NCBI GenBank assembly: GCA_002479255.1
Contig: DLMJ01000032.1
Span: 1-64,000, forward strand
DNA length: 64,000 nt
Reading direction: 5' to 3'
Source: Candidatus Binatus soli
GTDB taxonomy: Bacteria; Desulfobacterota; Binatia; Binatales; Binataceae
The notes beneath the pieces were generated by a model. The model ran no database searches. It worked only from the letters and a program-made list of their open reading frames with translations, and was not told the origin of the DNA. Of this stretch, positions 7,628 through 15,410 are shown one piece after another. A program made the translations under genes and the position numbers. Each line of letters opens with the position of its first letter. Within the stretch, counting starts at the first letter, position 1.

Positions 7628-7837
7628 ATGAAGACGAACGAGACACCGAATGCGCTTGCCTACACAGTAAAAGAGGCAGCGCGGCTTTTGCACATAAACG
7701 CGAACGTCGCGTACCAGTACACAAAGAAGGGAATTTTGCCCAGCGTCCGCATCGGGCGCTCGGTTCGCATTCCACGGCTGGCACTCGAACAATTCTTGGC
7801 CGACCAGTCCACCGGGCGCGCGGGCGGCGTGCGATGA
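7628..7837 (+). CDS. Excisionase-like helix-turn-helix protein
   Basis: A 69-aa protein with the MerR-like winged helix of the helix-turn-helix/excisionase (DNA-binding 'HTH_17') family: YTVKEAARLLHINANVAYQY, then TKKGILPSVRIGRSVRIPRL and LEQFLADQ. Such proteins direct excision together with a tyrosine integrase or act as small regulators. It starts the rightward gene block; AGAGGA precedes the ATG, and its stop overlaps the next start (ATGA at 7834-7837), so the two are translationally coupled. Whether it is a true excisionase or a regulator cannot be told from sequence. Confidence 0.85.
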   Translation: MKTNETPNALAYTVKEAARLLHINANVAYQYTKKGILPSVRIGRSVRIPRLALEQFLADQSTGRAGGVR

Positions 7838-8355
7838 CCCTCTTAGTAGTTGCCCTGGCGCTCGTGGCGCGCGGCTTCGCGGTGTTCCCTTGCAATTCGC
7901 TATTGGCGAACGGGAAGTGTTCGTGTCGGCAGGCGGATTGTAAGAGTCCTGCCAAGCATCCGCTGGGCTTACCCGGAGCAGCGCCCCACGGTTGGAAGGA
8001 TGCCAGCACCGACCCGGATCAAATCAAGAAGTGGTGGAAGCGTTGGCCGAACGCGAACATCGGTATTGCCTGTGGTGCATCTGCCGTCATCGTCATTGAT
8101 ATAGATGTTGAGCATGCCGGCGAAGAGACTTGGGCACAAATCAAGCGCGATAATCCTACCATCCGGGAGTCCGCTGTTCAGGCCATAACACAGAGCGGCG
8201 GGCGGCACCTGTACTACGCAGCCGTTCCCGGCGTCAACATCACGGACGGCGTTGCTGGACGGCTGGGCGCTGGCGTCGATGTGCGCGGCTCGGATGGCTA
8301 TGTAATCGCGCCGGGTAGCCGTGGCCTGAAGGGGGACTACCGATGGGCGCAATAG
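7834..8355 (+). CDS. Primase-polymerase (prim-pol) domain protein
   Basis: A 173-aa stand-alone bifunctional DNA primase/polymerase N-terminal domain. Landmarks are ARGFAVFPC near the start, SPAKHPLG, the catalytic pair in VIVIDIDVEH (Asp at about 89 and 91), TQSGGRHLYY (about 120-129) and the late GVDVRGSDGYVIAPGS block. All core motifs of the family are present. In most relatives this domain is joined to a helicase in one protein; here it ends with a stop at 8355, while the CHC2/helicase gene begins at 8343 in another frame. It likely primes island replication together with that neighbour. Confidence 0.9.
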   Translation: MTLLVVALALVARGFAVFPCNSLLANGKCSCRQADCKSPAKHPLGLPGAAPHGWKDASTDPDQIKKWWKRWPNANIGIACGASAVIVIDIDVEHAGEETWAQIKRDNPTIRESAVQAITQSGGRHLYYAAVPGVNITDGVAGRLGAGVDVRGSDGYVIAPGSRGLKGDYRWAQ

Positions 8356-10352
8356 ATGAACAGGTTGACGCGACGCTGCTCGCGCTCCTAGTCGCGTCCG
8401 AACCTGAATCAAACACCGTGCCCAAGGGGCGCAAGGTAGCGAAACCAAAACGCCGTCCATTCGCCGCACCTATTCAGAAGGCCATCAACAAAGACGTGCT
8501 CGCCGCCTACCACAAGGCGAGCGGTCAAGAAGAGTTCACGAAGCGCGGCGCGGAATACCATTTTGTATGTCCAAGCCACGACGATACCAAACCATCTGCG
8601 CGTCTCAACCCGGACAAAGGCTCGTGGACCTGTGATGTATGCAAGGCGGGCGGTGGCATACCGGAGTTGTACGGTACGGCCCACCAGCTAGATTCCAAGA
8701 CCGACTTCAACCGCATCGAGCAGGAGCTAGCGGCGCTGTTTGGGGTTGAGTTGGAGCCTGATGCGCCGTCCGCAAGAAAGAAGTCCAAAGTATCAATCAC
8801 GATGGAGGCGCTGGCGGAGCGGGACATTGAACTGTTCCATAGCTCTGATGGCATCGGTTATGTGACCTATAAGGAAGATGACGGTCATAAGGAGACTTGT
8901 CGCTTAGACCAATTTGACCGCTTTATTACGCGACTGTACTTGAAGGCGAGCGGCGACGTTACAATCTATCCGGGCGCTGTTGCTGAGATTATCAAGGCAT
9001 TGGACGCCCGCGCCTTCGATCCTACCGCGCCGCTACGCGACCCGGCGTTGCGTGTGGCGATGGGTGGCGACGGTGCCATCTATTACAACTTGGCAACCCC
9101 GGATTGGAAAATTCTCCGGTCCACCCGCGACCGGAGTGAAGTAATCGAGTACGCGGACTGTCAAACACCATTTTTGCGAACGAACGGGATGCTAGAGCTT
9201 CCGCCGCCAGCCAGCGACAAGATGCCACTGCCTGAAATACACAAGCGGTTCTTTTCAATCTTGGATTGGGAGAATTTCCTGCTGGTGTTCGCCTACGTTT
9301 GCGCAGCCTTGTTCCCCGGCAATGAGTTTCCATACTTGGGCCTTCACGCTGCTTCTGGCTCTGGCAAGACCCTGCTGGCACTGCTCCTTAAGTATTTGAT
9401 TGACCCTGATTATATCGAATCCACACGCCTTCCTGAAGACCCACGTGACCTACCAGCAATTTTAATCCATCAGCACTTTCCCGTCTTTGATAACTGTTCT
9501 TCCATTTCCAATGAAATGTCGGATGCGCTCTCACAGTTGAGCACCGGAGGCAGCATCGCAACGCGCACCCTTTATACAAATTTCGGCTTAAGTTCATTCC
9601 ATGGGTCGCGGCCCATGCCGCTAACATCGATCCCGGACCTGGCAAGGCTGCCTGACCTTGCTGACAGGATTATCGCGCCATCCTTCCTAAGGTTCACTGA
9701 GATGGGCGGCACAGTTACCCGGTTGCCCTGGGAGCGTCTGAAAAAGGACTTCTTGATTGCACGACCCGCCATGCTGGCGACGGTGTGGGCGGCGATACGG
9801 CATGGGCTACGGGAGATGGGCTCAGTTGCCCTGCCTGAAGGGACACGGATGATGGGACCGGCCACTTGGATGTACGCCTGCATGGGTTATTTCGGGAAGG
9901 ATACACAAGAGGCTTGGTTTGACACCTATCAGTACGACCGTGCCGACACTGCCGCGCGGCTACTGGACGATTATCCGATTTGCCCTCTGATAATCCAATT
10001 GGCCAACAATTACAAGAACATTGGCACAGATAAAGTCCCCACGTGGGTATCTGATGGATACAAGTCTTGGGAAGGCACTGCGACAGCCCTGCTTACGAAG
10101 TTGCATGATAACTTCCTGCCGGACCACATTCTCAAAGACCGAAAGTGGCCAACGTCCGTAGAGATGCTTGGTTCCCAACTATACCGGCTGGAAGGGCCGT
10201 TGCTACGGGCCGGCATAATCATCGAACATATCCGCGTTGGCAAGAACCGCGACCGCCAAATCTTGATACGACACAAGGATGACCTAGCCCTCAAGAGCAC
10301 TGAGGCGGTCTTCCACACTAATGGGGCTATCCATGATGGGCAATCAACTTAA
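8343..10352 (+). CDS. CHC2 zinc-finger and ATPase (helicase-like) replication protein
   Basis: A 669-aa protein. Near residues 70-105 it has a DnaG-type CHC2 zinc finger (FVCPSHDDTKPSARL...WTCDVCKAGG; C76, H79, C97, C100). A middle region is followed by an ATPase with Walker A AASGSGKTLL at about 335-345 and a downstream FPVFDNCSS segment that may be the Walker B region. Architecture matches satellite and phage primase-helicases. It overlaps the prim-pol gene by 13 bases and the terminase small-subunit gene. The ATG at 8343 is chosen because it is the first in frame and the overlap fits the tight gene packing. It probably unwinds and primes at the island origin. Confidence 0.85.
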   Translation: MGAIDEQVDATLLALLVASEPESNTVPKGRKVAKPKRRPFAAPIQKAINKDVLAAYHKASGQEEFTKRGAEYHFVCPSHDDTKPSARLNPDKGSWTCDVCKAGGGIPELYGTAHQLDSKTDFNRIEQELAALFGVELEPDAPSARKKSKVSITMEALAERDIELFHSSDGIGYVTYKEDDGHKETCRLDQFDRFITRLYLKASGDVTIYPGAVAEIIKALDARAFDPTAPLRDPALRVAMGGDGAIYYNLATPDWKILRSTRDRSEVIEYADCQTPFLRTNGMLELPPPASDKMPLPEIHKRFFSILDWENFLLVFAYVCAALFPGNEFPYLGLHAASGSGKTLLALLLKYLIDPDYIESTRLPEDPRDLPAILIHQHFPVFDNCSSISNEMSDALSQLSTGGSIATRTLYTNFGLSSFHGSRPMPLTSIPDLARLPDLADRIIAPSFLRFTEMGGTVTRLPWERLKKDFLIARPAMLATVWAAIRHGLREMGSVALPEGTRMMGPATWMYACMGYFGKDTQEAWFDTYQYDRADTAARLLDDYPICPLIIQLANNYKNIGTDKVPTWVSDGYKSWEGTATALLTKLHDNFLPDHILKDRKWPTSVEMLGSQLYRLEGPLLRAGIIIEHIRVGKNRDRQILIRHKDDLALKSTEAVFHTNGAIHDGQST

Positions 10353-10788
10353 TCGGCGTCCCCGCTCTGTTGTGACGAATGCGGTCGTCAAGCATGGCAT
10401 ATTCTCCAAGTCCAAGGAAGCCATCACGCAACGCCAAGACACAGTGAACAAGCTGGTGAACAAGGCGTACCGGGCTATGAAGTGGTTATCCACCGCCGAC
10501 CGCCCCACTCTCAGGTCGTGGGCGGAGCTTGTCATCGTGACGAGCCAAGCGTTCAACAATCTTATGGGCGAAGGCATCCTACAAAAGGACGGCGACCCAA
10601 GGCGGCTGTTGAAGGACTTTCGGCAATTGAAGCTGGCACAGCTACGCTACGAGGAAGCGCTGTTGATGACCCCGGCAGCGCGTGCGGCTGTGTTGGGCGG
10701 CAAGGACGGCGCTCCGATAGACCTAGTGGCGCATTTCGCTAAGACTGTCACCCCGGATAAGGACAATGGCGAAACAGAAAAAGAGTAA
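10321..10788 (+). CDS. Probable terminase small subunit (P27-like)
   Basis: A 155-aa (or 150-aa, from ATG 10336) basic, helical protein directly before the terminase large-subunit gene, which it overlaps by 23 bases. Its layout (basic N-terminus, central helices LRSWAELVIVTSQAFNNLM, late LRYEEALLMTPAARAAVL) fits phage P27-type small terminase subunits, which recognise the packaging site. The family call rests mostly on position and general pattern rather than on a diagnostic motif. Several ATGs (10321, 10333, 10336) could be the start. Confidence 0.65.
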   Translation: MGLSMMGNQLNRRPRSVVTNAVVKHGIFSKSKEAITQRQDTVNKLVNKAYRAMKWLSTADRPTLRSWAELVIVTSQAFNNLMGEGILQKDGDPRRLLKDFRQLKLAQLRYEEALLMTPAARAAVLGGKDGAPIDLVAHFAKTVTPDKDNGETEKE

Positions 10789-12295
10789 TCCACTGGCGGC
10801 CGCAAAGTACGACCCGGTGCTGTTCATCGAGACGGTGCTGATAGACCCGGAGACTGGCACACCGTTTATGCTCTATGAAGAACAGAAACGGTTTCTGCGA
10901 GCCGCGTTCACTCTCAAGCCGGATGGTACGCTCCCATACGCGGAAGTGATGAGGGGCGCTCCCAAGAAGTCCGGTAAGACTACAGAGGGCGCTTGGGCAC
11001 TGCTTTACTGCGTATGCGCGATTGGTGGCCGTGGTGCTGAGGGGTACTGCATCGCCAATGATTTTGAGCAAGCGCAAAGCCGTGTGTTCGCCGCAGCGGT
11101 CAAAATCGTGAGGGCCAGCCCGCTCCTGTACCGCGCGGCGCGAATCTCGTCTAACAAGATAGAGTTCCCTAGCACTGGCGCGAGCATCACCGCACTGGCC
11201 TCCGAATACGCGGGCGCGGCTGGAGCGAACCCAACTATCACCGTGTTTGATGAGTTGTGGGGTTTCATGAGCGAGCGTGGGCACCGGCTGTGGGATGAGA
11301 TGGTCTCGGTTCCCACTCGCAAGGTCAGTGTAAGACTTACAGTCACGTATGCCGGGTTCACTGGCGAGTCCGACCTGTTGGAAGGGTTATACAAGCGCGG
11401 CCTCACAGGGACAATCATCGCTCCAGATTTATATGCACAGCTGGGGATGCTGATGTACTGGACTCATGAGGCGCGGGCACCTTGGCAAACGGAAGCGTGG
11501 AAGGAACAGATGCGGCTATCGCTTCGGGGCAATGCGTACTTGCGGCTGATTGAGAATAGGTGGGTGACCAACGAGTCCAGCTTTATTGATGTTGGGGAGT
11601 GGGACAAGTGTGTTGACCCGACCGCCAGCCCTACACCGCGCGATAAGCGCCTGCCCGTGTGGGTAGGTGTCGATGCTTCTACAAAGCATGATAGCACCGC
11701 GATAGTGGCCTGTACCTATGACGATAAGACCAAGCATGTGCGGCTCGTTACCCATACCACATTCCAGCCGTCGCCGGATGACCCGCTGGACTTTGAAGCG
11801 ACCATCGAGCGGACACTGTTGAACTGGGCTGAGCAATACGACCTACAAGAGGTCAGGTTTGACCCGTGGCAGTTGGTTTCGGTCGCGCAGCGTCTAACGC
11901 GGGCCGGACTCCCAATGGTGGAGTTTCCCCAGACCGTAGGCAATCTCACTGAAGCGAGCAGCTGTTTGTATGAACAGGTTAAAGGCCACTCAATAACTCT
12001 ATATGCGGACGCTGAGATGCGCTTGGCAGCATCGCGGGCAGTAGCTATAGAGACGGCGCGCGGTTGGAGAATCGGCAAAGAAAAACAGAGTCACAAGATT
12101 GATACTATCGTGGCATTGGCGCAGGCGGTGCTAGGCGCTGTGCGTGGCGCAGGCGGACACTCCATTACCATAAGGTCATTTTACGGCGGGGACGACACGC
12201 CCCCAGCAGATCCATCCGACATCCGAGTGGAGCGTGGCGTAAGGCTAGAACGAATCACTGAAACTGAATTGGACTATCTCTCTAGGAGGCAATAA
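10766..12295 (+). CDS. terL: Phage terminase large subunit
   Basis: The ATP-driven DNA packaging motor and nuclease, 509 aa and full length for the family. The ATPase part has Walker A GAPKKSGKT (64-72) and Walker B ITVFDELWG (Asp162, Glu163), with the coupling region VTYAGFTGE near 193-201. The RNase H-like nuclease part begins at VWVGVDASTKHDSTAI (Asp303), continues with the EVRFDPWQ block (near 370) and ends with KIDTIVALAQAVLGA (Asp near 447). All key acidic residues appear present, so it may be active. It overlaps the small-subunit gene. No portal or capsid gene follows, which is the odd feature of this island. Confidence 0.95.
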   Translation: MAKQKKSNPLAAAKYDPVLFIETVLIDPETGTPFMLYEEQKRFLRAAFTLKPDGTLPYAEVMRGAPKKSGKTTEGAWALLYCVCAIGGRGAEGYCIANDFEQAQSRVFAAAVKIVRASPLLYRAARISSNKIEFPSTGASITALASEYAGAAGANPTITVFDELWGFMSERGHRLWDEMVSVPTRKVSVRLTVTYAGFTGESDLLEGLYKRGLTGTIIAPDLYAQLGMLMYWTHEARAPWQTEAWKEQMRLSLRGNAYLRLIENRWVTNESSFIDVGEWDKCVDPTASPTPRDKRLPVWVGVDASTKHDSTAIVACTYDDKTKHVRLVTHTTFQPSPDDPLDFEATIERTLLNWAEQYDLQEVRFDPWQLVSVAQRLTRAGLPMVEFPQTVGNLTEASSCLYEQVKGHSITLYADAEMRLAASRAVAIETARGWRIGKEKQSHKIDTIVALAQAVLGAVRGAGGHSITIRSFYGGDDTPPADPSDIRVERGVRLERITETELDYLSRRQ

Positions 12296-13026
12296 TGGCT
12301 ACTAACCCTAAAATCATAACCGGACTGTCACAGGCTGATGGGAGTCCGCCGGGGCCACCGGTGTTCCGACCCAAGAGCGGAATAAAACAAGACCTGGCTG
12401 CGGCGCAAAGTTTTGGTGCCAAGATTGACGACCTTCGGCAACAGAAGGATGCCAAGATTCGCACCATCAAGAACGATAAGGATTTGACGCAGACGGCGGT
12501 GGGCGCGCAACTTAAGGCCATCTCCGATGTTTTTGACAGTGACATTGAGTCCTTGGTTAAGGCGACATTCGCCTATTGCGACGCCGCAGCACAGGTAGCG
12601 CCCTTCTTCACCCGCCAAGCCTGTTTTCTCCGGGCAGTAGCGGACGCGGCGGTAACGGCGACCGACTCAATGTTGGCGCGGCTACGCCGGGAATCCGCCG
12701 CACAACTGATGGATGAAGCCGCGCTCGCTGCCAGCCGCGCCGACCCCGTGGCCGGTGGCCTGATAATGATTGAGGTGTCGGCGCGGACGGAAGGACCAGC
12801 CGATGGTCCCGGTAGCGCGCCACGGCTCACACGCGGCCAGCGCGAAGCCATCAACAAGCTCTTGGACACGATCCCCTTGGATGCCGAAATAGTCGCCCCC
12901 ATGTTGGTCGAGTTTGACATCTTGCGCCGCGAGACTTCCATCCGGGCGGGCAAGGGTACGCCCACGGCCAAGATTGCGGTCGCGCTGTTAAAGCAACAGG
13001 CCGGTTACGATGATGGTCAATCATAA
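12295..13026 (+). CDS. Island protein of unknown function
   Basis: A 243-aa protein that starts inside the stop codon of the terminase gene (TAATG), with GGAGG before it. It is mostly helical, with a charged coiled-coil-like segment around residues 30-75 (AAAQSFGAKIDDLRQQKDAK and the following basic stretch) and Ala-rich helices to about 150. The C-terminal part is TRGQREAINKLLDTIPLDAE and onward. There is no signal peptide or membrane segment. In a phage this position would hold a portal gene, but size and sequence do not fit a portal. I do not recognise it. Confidence 0.7.
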   Translation: MATNPKIITGLSQADGSPPGPPVFRPKSGIKQDLAAAQSFGAKIDDLRQQKDAKIRTIKNDKDLTQTAVGAQLKAISDVFDSDIESLVKATFAYCDAAAQVAPFFTRQACFLRAVADAAVTATDSMLARLRRESAAQLMDEAALAASRADPVAGGLIMIEVSARTEGPADGPGSAPRLTRGQREAINKLLDTIPLDAEIVAPMLVEFDILRRETSIRAGKGTPTAKIAVALLKQQAGYDDGQS

Positions 13027-13102
13027 GTTGTCCTGCCAAAGGGGAGCGGCGGTGCATCACTACCGCCCCCGCCTTCCCACAGGTTGGGCTGTGGAGACCC
13101 AA

Positions 13103-13164
13103 GGCGGCGCGGGATGGTTGAGCAGGGGTCTTACTCCTTCCCACTGCGAGACGCCCGCGCCGCC
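13103..13164 (+). other. Candidate structured RNA leader or terminator
   Basis: An 11-base inverted repeat, GGCGGCGCGGG (13103-13113) and CCCGCGCCGCC (13154-13164), pairs perfectly. The 40 bases between can form a smaller inner stem (GGGA.../...TCCC). It lies in the 171-base gap before the next gene, ending 34 bases before its ATG. It could be a structured 5' leader, a transcription attenuator or a DNA site such as cos/pac. No T-run follows on either side. Confidence 0.45.
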
Positions 13165-13197
13165 GACTAACATGGCTAACATTTTGGAGGCACCATT

Positions 13198-13695
13198 ATG
13201 AAGATGAAAGCGGCGAACGGTGTTGAATTGGAGTTTGCTGAGATGGATGACCCTTGGGACAACTGCGGCCATGTCATCAAGGCACCTGACCACCGTTCAC
13301 GCGACCAACGCGCCGTGGACGTAATGTACCTGTTGGCGAGTCACGGGATAACCCTGCATCCCTACCGCCCCCACCATGACCTGCTGACGACTGAGATTTG
13401 TAACCTGGGCGATGAAGTCGTGGCAGAGATTCAAGCCTTAAAGCCGGAGCTAGTCGCCCGGACGCTGGCCGCTGGGCGCACTTCGTTCTACCGCGCCCGT
13501 TTATCGGCGCTGGGATGGTCCAGCGAACGCATCAATGACGCTATCTCGCTGGCGGAAGATGAAATCATGACCCACATTACAACCGACCACGTTACCATTG
13601 TCAGCGCAAAGAATTGGGACAATGGAAGGATAGTACATCGATGTGCAACTATTGATGATGGCGGTGCTGAGGCCCGTAAACTGCCCGTGATTTAG
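13198..13695 (+). CDS. Island protein of unknown function
   Basis: A 165-aa protein with GGAGG seven bases before the ATG. The N-terminal half is rich in acidic residues and His (EMDDPWDNCGHVIKAPDHRS, LHPYRPHHD). The second half contains a helical block, VARTLAAGRTSFYRARLSAL then GWSSERINDAISLAEDEIM. The codon use resembles the other island genes. No family is recognised. It could be cargo, a regulator or a helper-interference protein, but nothing in the sequence decides this. Confidence 0.65.
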   Translation: MKMKAANGVELEFAEMDDPWDNCGHVIKAPDHRSRDQRAVDVMYLLASHGITLHPYRPHHDLLTTEICNLGDEVVAEIQALKPELVARTLAAGRTSFYRARLSALGWSSERINDAISLAEDEIMTHITTDHVTIVSAKNWDNGRIVHRCATIDDGGAEARKLPVI

Positions 13696-14086
13696 CAGAC
13701 CGTCGCCGTCCGCCAAATGGCGACGCACCGGTGCGATGGCTTGACAGGGCGCTTGGTGCTGTCTTAATTCGGGCCTGAGTGTCTGAATTTCCCGGCCACC
13801 TCTCTTTTTTCGATGGCTTTGCGTCCAATCAACGATACTCGCGGCGCGGGCGACCGCTTCACCAGTGAGACGGGTTATCGGCCGAATCAGCGCAAGGCTG
13901 GACTGGGAAGCGCGATGGTCACGAAGCCCTCTCTACCACCCTCGCAACGAATCGGACAACTGACGATCAACGGTCGGAAGCTTAGAGTAAGGGTCAGCGC
14001 GGCTTGCGCCGCTTCGATAGCGGCGGCCCGGTCAGGATGATAAACTCAGGCCGGTCTTCGCGCGACAGCTGGGGAGAAAACGGAAA
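13696..14086. other. Gene-free island stretch
   Basis: These 390 bases have no convincing gene. A 75-codon frame at 13813-14040 has no clear ribosome site or family pattern. GTCGCC-GTCCGCCAAAT-GGCGAC at 13703-13724 is a short inverted repeat holding one copy of the CCGTCCGCC motif. Confidence 0.4.
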
Positions 14087-14593
14087 ATGAGCGGAAAAGT
14101 AACCTTGGTCAGCATTGCGCTGATGATGTTGCTCTGCACGAGAACGAAATGCTGGGCCGATTGGCAGTACACAAAATGGGGGATGACCGTCGCTCAAGCG
14201 CAGACCGCGTCCAAGGGGTCATTGCACCTTACCAAGGCGGATCAGAACCCGAACTCGATTCCTGGCCTCCATCTCGTCGAGAAACTAAGAGGGATCTACA
14301 GCGCTGGCGGTATTACATTCGAGGCTCAGCTTTTCTTCGACGCGGCTGGCCGACTTGCGTACGTCGGCCTAGAGTTGCGCGACCCGCGCGTAAATCTAGA
14401 GAAACTCGAAGCGTCGCTGGCCGCGAAGTATGGGTCCCCCTACAAGGAGACCAATCTCATCGCCGACGGCTATAAGAAAGATTGGACGGGCGATGGCAAT
14501 GACATTTCGCTCACCGTCCTAGACCCTGGGTCAACCCTCCCGATGCTAGTGGTGCTCAAATATGGCCCCTTGGCTAATACGAAAGGCCTCTGA
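14087..14593 (+). CDS. Secreted protein of unknown function (island cargo)
   Basis: A 168-aa protein with an N-terminal signal peptide: a basic start, a hydrophobic core VTLVSIALMMLLC and a likely cleavage after CWA-DW (about residue 24). The mature part begins DWQYTKWGMTVAQAQTAS and later has LFFDAAGRLAYVGLELRDP, VNLEKLEASLAAKYGSP. This repeats the pattern of small periplasmic proteins in which a 'WGMT' start precedes a beta-rich domain. No catalytic motif is seen. GGAGAA lies upstream of the ATG. It is separated from the replication and packaging block by 390 bases, so it may have its own promoter; it may be cargo acquired by the island. Confidence 0.75.
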   Translation: MSGKVTLVSIALMMLLCTRTKCWADWQYTKWGMTVAQAQTASKGSLHLTKADQNPNSIPGLHLVEKLRGIYSAGGITFEAQLFFDAAGRLAYVGLELRDPRVNLEKLEASLAAKYGSPYKETNLIADGYKKDWTGDGNDISLTVLDPGSTLPMLVVLKYGPLANTKGL

Positions 14594-15006
14594 ATTTCAA
14601 ATCACTAGTGGCCTGTAACAGTGAAATTGTTCGCATTTCGGTTTCGCGCGCAACGTTCCCCGAAACACTTCTCCCGGACCGCGCCCGCGCTTGGGACTGG
14701 TTCCGGGAATACCGCGAACGGATGACGGCGCGGCGGTGAGAGACGTTTCCCGCTTCGCCCAAGCGCCGACCCGCGCCGGTAGCGCCGGGGTGCTATACCA
14801 CGCCCCTAGCTAGGCACACGGTGGGGTTTCGGGCGCTCCGGGTAGCTGTTTCGGGGTAGGCGGACGGGTCGAACGGTAGCGGGCGACTGGTTTTTAGAAG
14901 CCGTCCTCCCATTAAGCCACACGGCGCGTGAGGCTTGGACACCATGCGGACGGCCGGACGGCGTTTTCCCACCCCTACTCTCTAAACTAAGAGCTACCCG
15001 CGACCG

Positions 15007-15028
15007 ATGTAAATGGATTTGTAAATTG
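15007..15028 (+). promoter_or_regulatory. Putative integrase arm-type site, copy 3
   Basis: TGTAAAT-GGATT-TGTAAAT, the same box spacing as the left-end copy at 5034-5056 with one base changed between the boxes. It lies about 110 bases inside the right attachment repeat, in the same orientation as copy 1. Confidence 0.6.
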
Positions 15029-15037
15029 AACGCCCGA

Positions 15038-15065
15038 ATACGGGCCGATACGGGCCGATACGGGA
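15038..15065. repeat. Tandem CGGGCCGATA repeat
   Basis: Two perfect copies of CGGGCCGATA (15041-15050, 15051-15060) flanked by a partial third unit (ATA before, CGGG after). A related GATACGGGG occurs at 15109-15117. It is inside the island right end, 75 bases from the attachment repeat. Confidence 0.55.
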
Positions 15066-15135
15066 AGGGACTATAAGACCAGATAACCCTTATAGGACGG
15101 GACGGAACGATACGGGGAGATACTATTCCTGCGGA

Positions 15136-15179
15136 TTTCAAGACCGGTGCCTTCAACCGCTCGGCCACCCCTCCAAGCC
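15136..15179. repeat. Right attachment repeat (attR), truncated tRNA-Ser 5' half
   Basis: Read on the minus strand this is a canonical tRNA-Ser 5' half: GGAGGGGTGGCCGAGCGG, then TTGAAGGCACCGGTCTTGAA, after which tRNA similarity is lost. It matches 4940-4983 with two differences. The GCGG and GCACCGG variants are closer to the common bacterial tRNA-Ser consensus than the left copy, which suggests that this is the displaced original 5' half. Confidence 0.85.
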
Positions 15180-15410
15180 TCATTTATTAAGGACTTACGG
15201 CGATTAGCGCAATCTGTGGATCGGCCTGAGTGCCCACTTACTGCCCACTTTTTTGAATTTCGGTTGAGGGGACCGCGAAAACCACCCCCCTCCATTAATG
15301 CAAATCTGGCGTCGCAATCTATAGGACTACGTTGATCTTGGGCTCTATTTGCTATGGTCTTGACCAGTGCGATGACCTTCAATCGCCGCTGCCGCGGACA
15401 GCTCCTAGTC
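15180..15410. other. Spacer between island and acyl-CoA cluster
   Basis: This 231-base stretch is probably the original upstream region of the tRNA-Ser gene, now cut off from it. It holds a direct repeat, TGCCCACTTACTGCCCACTT (15230-15249 region), that resembles paired recombinase arm boxes outside the present island. No gene is seen. Confidence 0.4.

Larger units (their letters stand above)
14594..15135. other. Gene-free right end of the island
   Basis: No gene is supported in these 540 bases. They contain an arm-type repeat (15007-15028), a tandem 10-base repeat (15041-15060), and a GCGGACGG/CCGGACGG pair near 14946-14958 that echoes the left-end repeats. The symmetry with the left end supports a role in recombination or replication. 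Confidence 0.5.
4940..15179. mobile_element. 10.2-kb satellite-like genomic island in tRNA-Ser
   Basis: The element is bounded by two copies of a 44-base sequence (4940-4983 and 15136-15179, offset 10,196 bases) that differ at two positions. Inside are a tyrosine integrase next to the left end, a zinc-finger protein, an excisionase-like protein, a primase/helicase pair, a terminase pair, two unknown genes and one secreted protein. Codon use and base composition look less GC-rich than in the flanks. No capsid, portal, tail, lysis or repressor gene is recognised. This set suggests a phage satellite that replicates and perhaps packages using a helper's particles, or a prophage reduced to its replication and packaging genes. 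Confidence 0.85.

Noticed and set aside
13813..14040. 75-codon frame inside the island
   Set aside because: No ribosome site, no motif, and base pattern unlike the other island genes.
15126..15179. Second tRNA-Ser gene
   Set aside because: Only the 5' half and anticodon loop are present; the variable and T arms are missing, so it is an attachment-site remnant.
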